In this document: in pieces, positions 36,401 through 41,600 of the stretch
Numbering within the stretch: position 1 is the stretch's first letter
Layout of the letters: each line of letters starts with the position of its first letter
NCBI RefSeq assembly: GCF_000247695.1
Contig: NW_004624751.1
Span: 27,776,611-27,840,610, forward strand
Direction: 5' to 3'
Source: Heterocephalus glaber
Lineage: Eukaryota > Chordata > Mammalia > Rodentia > Bathyergidae
Length of the DNA stretch: 64,000 nucleotides
Program-made: the position numbers and the translations under genes
The notes under the pieces: generated by a model
The model's input: the letters and a program-made list of their open reading frames with translations, nothing else
Databases searched by the model: none
Told to the model about the DNA's origin: nothing

Positions 36401-37249
36401 AACAGAAAAAGTTCGCTGTTGCCTACAATGGAGTATAATAAGCTCTCTGAGAGTTTGTGTCTAGTGACTCTAACTTATAAAAGTTGTAATTGCTAAGCAT
36501 CATATCTGATCCATAACAACACTCAATAATGTTTGCTGATCAAATTTGGATGACACAGGTTCTCTATATGGAATTACTAGACATATCTTCAACCACAGTA
36601 TCTAACTACACTTACAACTACAATAAGCTAACATCTGTTACTTCTTCAATTCTAAGAAAGCAAAGACTAATTAGGAGCAAGAAGTGCTGGTATGATACTG
36701 CACAGTAGAATGACTACAGACAATAATGTACTGTGTATTTCAAAAAGTAGAGATTTAAATGTTTTCACCATAAAGAAATGGTAAATGTTTGAGAGAATAG
36801 ATACTGGTGCCTTGACTGAAGCATTACACAATGTACACATTATCAAAAATCACAAGCTACCCATAAATATGTACACTTTTTATGTATCAATTAGAAATTA
36901 AATTTTTAAAAAAATGCTGGATTTTCTTCTGGCTTATTAGCGTAACTGCTTGATTATAATGAACACTACAATTTTAAAAAGGACATTATAGTTATACGTG
37001 TTCCATTTTCCCTTATCTCATAAAAATATTTACATTTTAAATTATGCTATTATTTCCATTTAAAATTAGGGTAAACACTAGTCAAAAATAACTTACTGGC
37101 AATTTTACAGATTTAAAAACAGAAGGACTGGCAACAGTTTGTTCATGGAGATTAGAATAATCACTTGGGCTTTCAAAAGGATTTAAGACAGGGATCCTTC
37201 CTGGAGTTTCCGGTGTTATCTGCATTTTTAGTTCTTTGACATCTCCCAT
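12483..37249 (-). CDS. BORA: BORA, Aurora-A/PLK1 activator
   Basis: BORA binds Aurora A and allows it to phosphorylate the PLK1 activation loop, triggering mitotic entry. Coding exons, in order on the minus strand: 37249-37097, 34730-34624, 31865-31820, 29220-29139, 24491-24426, 23860-23804, 23385-23159, 22521-22389, 20091-19490, 13340-13209, plus a last exon from 12485. All have AG/GT borders, and the phases join into 535 codons. Functional sites match the human numbering I know: F56/W58 and F103/F104 (Aurora A contacts), S112 in SPW (cyclin-Cdk site), S252 in FSSSPIQ (PLK1 docking) and the phosphodegron DSGYNT at 493-498. Human BORA has 559 residues. The start ATG in exon 2 gives [20 protein letters not shown]. 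The C-terminus is uncertain (see the last exon). Divergent with MZT1 and convergent with DIS3. Confidence 0.96.
12486..13208. other. BORA last intron, nothing recognised
   Basis: 0.7-kb AT-rich intron without a recognisable repeat. Confidence 0.5.
13209..13340 (-). CDS. BORA: BORA exon 11 (degron exon)
   Basis: 132 bp, residues 492-535, between CTCCTGTCAG and AAAG|GTATGG. It starts [17 protein letters not shown] and so carries the DSGxxT phosphodegron read by SCF-betaTrCP after PLK1 phosphorylation. Phase 0 at both ends. Confidence 0.95.
13935..14290. mobile_element. Tigger-type DNA transposon relic
   Basis: CCAAGACCCCCCAGTGAATG, ACATACATACCTATGATAAA, GAGGCACAGTAAGAG and GTTATGTGAATGTGGTCTCT follow the order of the Tigger1/2 (pogo-type) consensus as I remember it. 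Non-coding and diverged. Confidence 0.6.
14448..14540 (+). mobile_element. Young ID SINE with perfect target duplication
   Basis: GGGCTGGGGATTTAGCTCAG (A box) and GAGTTCGATCCCCGGTACC (B box), then an A-rich tail. A perfect 15-bp duplication AAAACATGAATTCTT lies at 14,433-14,447 and 14,541-14,555, indicating recent L1-mediated insertion. Confidence 0.95.
15930..16060 (+). mobile_element. L2 LINE fragment
   Basis: CAGCTTACCATGGCCTACAA fits the well-known L2 3' region. Old and diverged; boundaries are approximate. Confidence 0.4.
16160..16740 (-). mobile_element. L2 LINE fragment, reversed
   Basis: From ATTCATTCTA...AATATTTAATGAGTAGTTAC through ATATGCCAGGG, then GTGCAAAGGCCCTCTAACAG and GCCAGATCATACAGTTCCTT. 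This order matches the reverse complement of the L2 3' end. Borders are approximate. Confidence 0.6.
17600..17699 (-). mobile_element. ID SINE
   Basis: Reverse copy: T-rich run, GGTACTGGAGATCGAACTCA, GAGCTACGTCCCTGGCCC. Confidence 0.88.
17935..18058 (-). mobile_element. B1 SINE
   Basis: Reverse 7SL-derived element: AGACAGGCTCTCACTATGTA, AGCTGGCCTTGAACT, GATCCTCCTGCCTCAGCCTC and GTGCTGGGATTACAGG. Confidence 0.88.
18262..18480 (+). mobile_element. MIR SINE
   Basis: AAGTCAGACTAG...CCTACCACTTACTGATTATA, CCTCAGTTTCCTCATCTGCA and GTGCTGGCACACAGTAAGTG are the hallmarks of the ancient mammalian MIR. Confidence 0.8.
18705..18782 (-). mobile_element. Young ID SINE with perfect target duplication
   Basis: Reverse copy (GGTACCGGGGATCGAACTCA...GAGCTAAATCCCCAGCCC). 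A perfect 16-bp duplication CTAAAGTCACATTTTT flanks it at 18,689-18,704 and 18,783-18,798. Confidence 0.95.
18915..19021 (+). mobile_element. ID SINE with AAAG-rich tail
   Basis: GGGGGCCAGGGATTTAGCTC...GAGTTCGATCCCCCGTACC, then a GAAA/AAAG-rich tail. AGAAACTACA flanks both sides. It is 130 bp from the reversed copy at 18,705. Confidence 0.93.
19238..19389 (-). mobile_element. B1 SINE with internal duplication
   Basis: TTTGAGACAGAGTCTTGCTA...GTGCTGGGATTACAGGTGTG in reverse. The segment GGCCTTGAACTC occurs twice, showing the 29-bp internal duplication typical of B1. Confidence 0.9.
19490..20091 (-). CDS. BORA: BORA exon 10 (largest exon)
   Basis: 602 bp, residues 291-491, acceptor ATCTTTTAG and donor ATGCAG|GTAAGG. 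It encodes [38 protein letters not shown], the acidic SEDEEDKEN and ends at ...CESSNMQ. It is the less conserved C-terminal half, with several short deletions relative to human as remembered. Confidence 0.96.
20232..20400 (+). mobile_element. B1 SINE
   Basis: CCAGGCTATGGTGATGCATG, CCCAGCACTTGGGAAGCTGA and AGCCTGGGCTACATAGTGAG, followed by the duplicated AGTCTGAACTACAGAG and an A-rich tail. Confidence 0.92.
21088..21175 (+). mobile_element. Old ID-like SINE
   Basis: GGGTATAGCTCAGTGGCAG...GGGTCCAATCCCCAGCACC and an A-rich tail. It resembles the general rodent ID form rather than the young local subfamily. Confidence 0.75.
21421..21435. repeat. Target-site duplication, left copy
   Basis: AAAATTGGTATTTTT; the same 15 bp recurs at 21,985-21,999. 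It is preceded by TT, so the insertion site reads TT/AAAA, the usual L1 endonuclease target. Confidence 0.93.
21436..21984 (+). pseudogene. PPP1CC: PPP1CC gamma-2 retrocopy lacking catalytic core
   Basis: Intronless copy of a protein phosphatase 1 gamma mRNA: GC-rich 5' UTR (21,436-21,602), coding part, 3' UTR and a terminal A-run. Perfect 15-bp target duplications flank it. From ATG 21,603 it reads [20 protein letters not shown] then GSKP, the PP1-gamma N-terminus. It passes directly into [20 protein letters not shown] then LYE and TGA (21,744-21,746), the tail of the gamma-2 isoform. Roughly 270 internal residues with all metal-binding and active-site residues are absent. The frame is open for 47 codons. 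The junction AAGCCAG|TTGGA fits a cryptic GTAAG donor inside the GGT-AAG codons of exon 2 spliced to the gamma-2 exon. It lies antisense to BORA. Probably non-functional, but the frame is intact. Confidence 0.92.
22389..22521 (-). CDS. BORA: BORA exon 9 (S252 exon)
   Basis: 133 bp, residues 247-291, acceptor ATCATAG and donor CTCAG|GTATGT. It encodes [20 protein letters not shown] through QIGKTPLS. S252 followed by proline is the Cdk1 site that docks the PLK1 polo-box. Confidence 0.95.
22661..22742 (-). mobile_element. ID SINE
   Basis: TTTTTTTGGCACCAGGGATC...GAGCTAAATCCCTAGCTC in BORA intron 8. The flanks CCAAAAGATACC and CTAAAAGATATC look like an aged target duplication. Confidence 0.88.
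23159..23385 (-). CDS. BORA: BORA exon 8
   Basis: 227 bp, residues 171-246, acceptor AAATATAG and donor GCTCG|GTAAGA. It encodes [20 protein letters not shown], the [12 protein letters not shown] stretch and [11 protein letters not shown]. Serine-rich with several SP sites, as expected of a mitotic kinase substrate. Confidence 0.95.
23804..23860 (-). CDS. BORA: BORA exon 7
   Basis: 57 bp, residues 152-171, between ACTTCCAG and TTAG|GTAAAT. It encodes [18 protein letters not shown]. Confidence 0.93.
24426..24491 (-). CDS. BORA: BORA exon 6
   Basis: 66 bp, residues 130-152, between TTTTACAG and CAATG|GTGAGT. It encodes INIKS-like sequence read as [21 protein letters not shown]; phases fit both neighbours. 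Confidence 0.93.
24725..25790 (+). mobile_element. L1 3' region interrupted by an LTR
   Basis: TTTTAGATTCCACATATAAG at 25,010 should be followed in L1 by TTTCTGTGCCTGGCTTCTTT, which here occurs only at 25,409 after an LTR. Left part 24,725-25,031, right part about 25,395-25,790 (ATTCATCCATGTTGTCACAA). No open reading frame remains. Confidence 0.65.
25032..25394 (+). mobile_element. MaLR-type LTR nested in L1
   Basis: TGTTGTGGTTTAAAATCTAA...AACTGACTAATACA with TG/CA ends, and AGCCAAATAAATCTC near the 3' end as poly(A) signal. Same family as the copy at 1567. Flanking 5-mers ATAAG and TGTAG match only partly. Confidence 0.7.
26757..27062 (-). mobile_element. MaLR-type LTR fragment
   Basis: TGTATCGGTCAGCTTTCTTG, AGAGAGGTTTAATTTG and CATCATAGCAGAAGAGCC match the reversed MaLR family seen at 1567. 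The left border is clear, the right one is not. A LTR-like start (TTCTAGTTTAGATGTGAAAT) just left of it suggests it was inserted into another LTR. Confidence 0.6.
27075..27438 (+). mobile_element. MaLR-type LTR fragment, opposite orientation
   Basis: GGTGGGGTTATCGGGGGCAT, TGTGCTGCCATGATGTTCC, AACCAAAATAAACCTTTC and AAGTTGACTGATGCA follow the family order in plus orientation. With 26,757 it forms an inverted pair; 26,718-26,756 may be its displaced 5' end. Confidence 0.6.
27482..27645 (+). mobile_element. B1 SINE
   Basis: GCCAGGTGTGATGGCACATA, CCCAGCACAAGAGAGGCTAA and CTGGGCTACATAGTGAGTTC, followed by the duplicated half and an A-rich tail. Confidence 0.9.
28330..28500 (+). mobile_element. 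MIR SINE
   Basis: GAATCCAAGTTCTACCAGTT, CCCTGGACAAATGCTCTAAC and TGGGGCCAACAATTATACCT match the MIR core in order. An older fragment with ATTTTATAAATAAAACTGAGG precedes it near 28,150-28,240. Confidence 0.65.
29139..29220 (-). CDS. BORA: BORA exon 5 (S112 exon)
   Basis: 82 bp, residues 103-130, between TTTCCTAG and AAAT|GTGAGT. It encodes [21 protein letters not shown]103/F104 and S112-P113-W114 are the central Aurora A-activating region. Confidence 0.96.
29221..31819. other. BORA intron 4
   Basis: 2.6-kb AT-rich intron. An old L1-like segment is likely at about 30,300-30,790. The rest shows nothing I can name. Confidence 0.5.
30300..30790 (+). mobile_element. Old L1/HAL1-like fragment
   Basis: GATATGGCAAAATCTACCAA, GATTTAGCAAATCTACTTCA and GGGCTGTTACTATGGAATAT resemble the L1 3' region in order. 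Diverged; borders are guesses. Confidence 0.4.
31820..31865 (-). CDS. BORA: BORA exon 4
   Basis: 46 bp, residues 87-102, between CTGTATAG and GAAGAG|GTAACT. It encodes [15 protein letters not shown]. Confidence 0.94.
31866..34623. other. BORA intron 3
   Basis: 2.8-kb AT-rich intron. A short L2-end-like piece (TCATAGTGCTCAATAAATAC) is near 33,490-33,540. Nothing else is recognised. Confidence 0.5.
34624..34730 (-). CDS. BORA: BORA exon 3 (F56/W58 exon)
   Basis: 107 bp, residues 52-87, between TTTGTTAAG and TTCTCG|GTAAGT. It encodes [20 protein letters not shown] through YLSHS. F56 and W58 are Aurora A contact residues. Confidence 0.96.
35399..35797. mobile_element. hAT-type non-autonomous DNA transposon
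   Basis: The left end CAGGGATGGCTAACCT and the reversed right end TAGCGGTGGCGAACCT form imperfect terminal inverted repeats (12 of 16). The flanks ATATAAAC and ATAGAAAC (35,391-35,398 and 35,798-35,805) are an 8-bp duplication with one mismatch, as expected for hAT. Without the nested SINE it is about 290 bp and non-coding. The ends recall hAT families known from bats and a few other mammals. Confidence 0.75.
35551..35643 (-). mobile_element. ID SINE nested in hAT element
   Basis: TTTTTGGTACCAGGGATCGA...GAGCTAAATCCCCGGCCC. The flanks ATACAGCTTTTTATT and ATACAGTTTTTTTATT are its target duplication inside the DNA transposon, so the SINE is the younger insertion. Confidence 0.92.
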
Positions 37250-37264
37250 AGTATAGGAAACAAA
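37097..37264 (-). CDS. BORA: BORA exon 2 with start codon
   Basis: Acceptor TTCTTTTTAG at 37,265 and donor TTGCCA|GTAAGT. The ATG at 37,247-37,249 opens residues 1-51 ([20 protein letters not shown]...[12 protein letters not shown]). The 15 bases before it are 5' UTR. It is the start used in other mammals. Confidence 0.95.
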
Positions 37265-38134
37265 CTAAAAAGAAATTAGAAGTACATATGTCAAAATTAC
37301 AAAGTACCACAGCTATTGATTATGAAAACTGAAATATATACAACAAAACACATATTTCAAAAAAAATTAACTCAAAACCTAATGTTCTTGGGCTATTTTT
37401 ATACTTTGCACACATTTTCTCAAGTGATCCTCGAAATAACCTTGAAAGCTAGAGAGGTAAGGTGTTAGTGCTATCATTTTGCAGAAGAATTAACAAACTC
37501 CCGAAGAGATTGAGTGGTTTAGAATTAGCCGTCAGCCAAATATGAGTGGGATCAGGCCGGCCTCTGAGGCATCTAAATGGTACAATGGGCACAAATCCAA
37601 TGGAAGGACTTACATCTTCAGTTTTTAATTCAGTATCTCAAGACTCCAAAGTCTCCAAACACTATAAACATCTTTCGGATACTCCAGGAATTATCTACCA
37701 AGCGCCAACGATTCCTCGCAGCAAGCAACTCAGAGGTGAGAAGACTGGGCACAGGGTTCTCGCACTTTAACTCTCCCTAGGGAATGACTGACAGGGTCTG
37801 GAGTTAACTGCCCTCGCCTCTCCGCAAACACCCTCCTTCCGCCAAGCTCCCGCTGGGCAGAAAGATGGACTGCGTGACTTCCACAAGGCGGCACAACCCG
37901 AGAAAAAGAAGGATCCGTTTTTAAAGAATGAAGTCCAGCTGGCTTTCCTGGGCGGACAGCAGAGAAGGTGTTACCCCACTCCTAAGCGATCACTTCTAGG
38001 CTCCCCTCTCCTCCACATCTATTCCCTCGCTGCTCCCACTCAGCCCGGAGCGAGCGCGTAGGCAGGTTTGGAGCTGCGGAAACGAGCTCTCCAGTTCTAG
38101 GCAGGAAGAAAGGCCAGGAACCACAAGAACGTAC

Positions 38135-38280
38135 CTACAGGTGAGTGCTTAAAGGAGGCCCTGAGTTCCGAATCCGGGCGCTCCCAGGGGGCCAGGCCAG
38201 CTCCCAAGACCGGCACAGACTCTTTAACTCCCCGCTTCCGCTGCTGTTTTAGACCAACCAGGACACCGGGCTGCCGGACG
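38135..38280 (-). other. BORA: Probable BORA non-coding exon 1
   Basis: On the minus strand a good donor GTAG|GTACGT lies at 38,134-38,135, inside the CpG-rich promoter and 870 bp before exon 2, which starts with an acceptor. The upstream limit (transcription start) is estimated. No coding start is required because the ATG is in exon 2. Confidence 0.55.
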
Positions 38281-38285
38281 ACCAG

Positions 38286-38322
38286 CCAATCGCGTCGCGC
38301 GGCTGTCCGCGAACTGACCAAT
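38286..38322 (+). promoter_or_regulatory. Tandem CCAAT boxes, 32 bp apart
   Basis: CCAAT at 38,286-38,290 and 38,318-38,322, both followed by CGC. Start-to-start spacing is 32 bp, about three helical turns, the spacing usual for NF-Y sites in G2/M promoters. Confidence 0.75.
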
Positions 38323-38344
38323 CGCATCGCGGCGGCGGAGTAAA

Positions 38345-38403
38345 TTCAAATGGCAACTCCTCGCTCTACATTCCGCGCCGAAGAGCGAGGCTCCAAATTC
38401 AAA
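38345..38403. promoter_or_regulatory. Duplicated CHR-like motifs
   Basis: TTCAAA (TTTGAA on the other strand) at 38,345-38,350 and 38,398-38,403, each inside AAATTCAAAT. The first starts 27 bp after the second CCAAT box and follows GGCGGCGG, giving a CDE/CHR-like layout used by DREAM/MuvB complexes. An E2F-like TTCCGCGCC lies between them (38,371-38,379). Confidence 0.6.
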
Positions 38404-38545
38404 TCAACGCAGCCTCACGCCGGCGGCGAGCGCGAGGGGCGGAGCCTGGCGGCGTGTGCCGGGACGCGCGGCGGGGTTGCCCGGGAGAAAGGAAGGCGCT
38501 CCATTTCCGGGTCAAGTCCGGCTCCCGCCTCCCTCGGCGTGGGCT

Positions 38546-38624
38546 ATGGCGAGCGGCGGTGGCGCCGGGGCGGCGGGGGCTGCGGCGGCGGCGAACCTCA
38601 ACGCGGTGAGGGAGACCATGGACG
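38546..38624 (+). CDS. MZT1: MZT1 exon 1
   Basis: 79 coding bases from ATG to GACG|GTGAGT, residues 1-26 plus one base of V27. The start sits in the CpG island; the GCG/GGC repeats encode the Ala/Gly tract. Confidence 0.96.
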
Positions 38625-41600
38625 GTGAGTGCCCGCTGCGCCCGCATCGCCGAGCCTCCGCTTCCCGGAGCCGAGGCCCGCCGGCCGGGGACCCCACGGA
38701 GGACTCGCCTTCCCCTTCCCGTCCGGATCAGCATCTCTGCGTCGCTTGGGAAGGCGCCGCCGAGCGGATGGCCCGGTTCCTCTTTTCTCCGCTCTCCTGC
38801 GGAGCTGGGCGCGCCCCGCCGACCGCGCCCTCCCGCGGCTGCCCGTTGCGCGCCCAGCACCCGCGCGCCGCCCCCCCGAGCCTCCGCGTGCAGCTGCTTC
38901 CCGGCGGCCCCGCCGCTGTCGCTACCCGGCTCGGGACGCTCTCCGGATCAAGCCTGGGCCAAACAGGGCCAGTGTGGGCTGAGTCACCGCCGGCCCTGGG
39001 CGCCGGCGCTTCAGCAGGTGCTGTTTAAGTATCTGGAGAATAAACTGATTGCCTGTGGTCACAGTTGCCCCAGTTTCATTTGGAACGGGTGACGCCAGTA
39101 CCCTGGTGTCAGGGTTGTTGTCTCTTTTCGCTCCATGAAACAAGTAGATGAGTATCTTGGAGGTACCTTTTCTCTGCTTTCTAAAGTCAGTTCTGCCTCT
39201 TCATCCCTATGGGGTGAACTTGGACAAGCCCACCTAAGCATCTTTGATCCTACCCCCCCCCCGCTTGTATAAAACCCCATGTCTCAGGTTTATTGTGAGT
39301 ACTTAAGACAACCAGGTAAAGGGATGCCTAGACAATCGGTTTTGTTTTTTTCCTATTAGTTGCCATCTCACTTGCAGACGTCTGTCCTTGTCTCCTTTTT
39401 ACTTATATTCATCTATATAAGTTTTCGAGATGTTAAATATTGCCATTTGCAGTTCACCTTGACATTTTTCAGGGCTTTCCCACACCAACTTCTATCTCAA
39501 AAAAAGATAACCCTGTAGAATTTTCCCTAGGCAATGTCAGTCTGCTGCCCTGGTTCTCCACTGAGCATTGCACTTACAGTAGTAGATAGTCTCTCTAGAT
39601 AGGAGCTTCTCATAAGTCTTTTGGATTCTTCTATACTGCCTGCAGCTTTCCTTTTCAAGAATTACATATGGTGTTTTCGCATCTAAACTTTATACTTAAT
39701 CAGTGTCTACTTTGCTGTTTTTCTGAGAATTTTGTTAAGATTGCATCTAGCCTATTTTTCCATCCTTCTTGCTATCTCACCGTAGCTCATTTGTTTTATT
39801 TTGTAAATGGATATATGCACATAAAGCATGTGTATCCTTATAAACGCTTGTATCTTTCCTTGGAACCCAGAGTGTTTTTGAATAGGATGGGTAGTACCAT
39901 GTGTCACTTCAGCCACTTCTCTCAAGACAGGGACTCACTATATTGTCTGGGCTGGCCTTGGACTACCAGTCCTCCTGCCTGCTCCTCCCAAGTAGCTCAC
40001 ATGTGTGACCTCCCAAGCTGGCTCAGCGAATTTTATATTACCTGTGCTTACAGTACTTATTTATATGGTCTTGACATCTCATTTCAGTAGAAAATTTCTA
40101 TTATATTGATAATGGAATGTATCAGACCTCCAAGATGATGTAGGAATGATAATAGACCTCCAAATGATGTAGGGGAAATATTATAATTCCCAATCTGCTA
40201 GATGTCATGTATGCCGAGTTCATGTTCCCCAAAATCGAAGAATGAATTCTAAGCAACAACAGAGTTTGAGAGTAGGAAATATTTATTGAGATATACAGCT
40301 CCTGAGAGGCAGGAGGGGTCCCAAATGGGTTGCCAGGGACCCCAGTTTTCAGGGGAAGTTTGACAAAGCACAGCCATGTGGGTACAAGGTGGATTAAAGC
40401 TATGATCAGCCAGTAAGGTTACAAGTATAGTCACTTAGGTAATAGTGATCCAATGGGGAAGTGTACATGGAAAGAAAAAAGAACTTTTCCAGAAGGTGAT
40501 GGGTCCAAAGGTCTTGGTCATCTCCCAAGGTAACATATCTATCTAGACTTCATTAGACCAGGTATTACCATTTATCTCATGTCTTGGGTAAGTATGTAGG
40601 CCTGGACATTTTGTCTTTATCTTGAGGCCTGGCCACAGTTGTAGTATGTTTTCGTCTCTTGCACTGAGTCAAGGGCTCATCCCTGTCTGACTTCCTGTAC
40701 TATTTCTATCTAACTTAACTATCTATAATAATATGTCTGGTGAAACTTCTTACAGATACATGAGAACTAGTAGTTTGCATTGGTTGCATCATCAAGAGAT
40801 GAGGAGAGGGGCCGGGGATTTATCCCAGTGGTTCCACCGCCTGCCCTGCAAGCACAAGGACCCGAGTTCGATCCCCGGTACCAAAAAAAAAAAAAAAAAG
40901 AGATGATGAGAGAACTGGTGTGAATACTGAGTATAAAAACATGAAAAATTGAAGACCAGAGGGTTTTTTTTTAATTGAAGGAGAGTATATGTGGGTTTTT
41001 ATTGTATTTAAAGCAATCTGACAGCCAGTATGACAAATTTTTGAGTCCTATTTCTCTCCTCAGTAGCATCTTTTGTCTACCCCTGTGTATTTCTCCTTGT
41101 TTTCCCTTCCATCGATATTAGCTATCAGTGATTTAAACTTTTAATGGATGCCAGTGGTTTGGAAGTTGCAGAATTCAGTTGTAAAAATTTTTAATTTTAA
41201 TCATGAAATGAAAGGATTTTGTTAAAGATACTTCACACATGGGAGGAAGCAGGTAGCTTTTGCCATTTCATCTGCATACTTTGAAAGGAACCTTATGTAT
41301 CCCAGCCCTGATGTAAAATAAGATCTGTTGCATAAAGTCCTCTGCTCTCATTCTTAGAGCTTCAATGTTGTCACCTGACATTTCTTCTTAAAATACTCAG
41401 GCCTTTTCAATTACCCTCTCCTTTACTGTACTTAGTTGCCTCTTGCTTTTAGACATTTTGAAATCTAAAGAGTCTGTTGCTATCTGCATACTTTTTAAGT
41501 TTTTTCAGTCTAGAAATTTCCTTACAATTTAATCTAATTTTAGTAATATAATTCCTCTATTAAAGAGAAAGAGACCACCTGGGCAGACATTGTGTGAGCA

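Larger units (their letters stand above)
34731..37096. other. BORA intron 2
   Basis: 2.4-kb intron. It contains the hAT-like element with its nested ID SINE (35,399-35,797). The remainder is AT-rich and unassigned. Confidence 0.6.
38150..39030. promoter_or_regulatory. CpG-rich bidirectional BORA/MZT1 promoter
   Basis: A CpG-dense, GC-rich block in otherwise AT-rich DNA, between the divergent first exons of BORA (minus) and MZT1 (plus). It includes a GGGGCGG Sp1-type box (38,436-38,442) and TTTCCGG (38,504), an ETS-type site. The cores of the cell-cycle elements are listed separately. Confidence 0.85.

Noticed and set aside
38350..39092. Several overlapping open frames of 90-190 codons on both strands
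   Set aside because: They arise because stop codons are rare in the CpG island. Only the MZT1 exon 1 frame has a known protein and a proper donor site.
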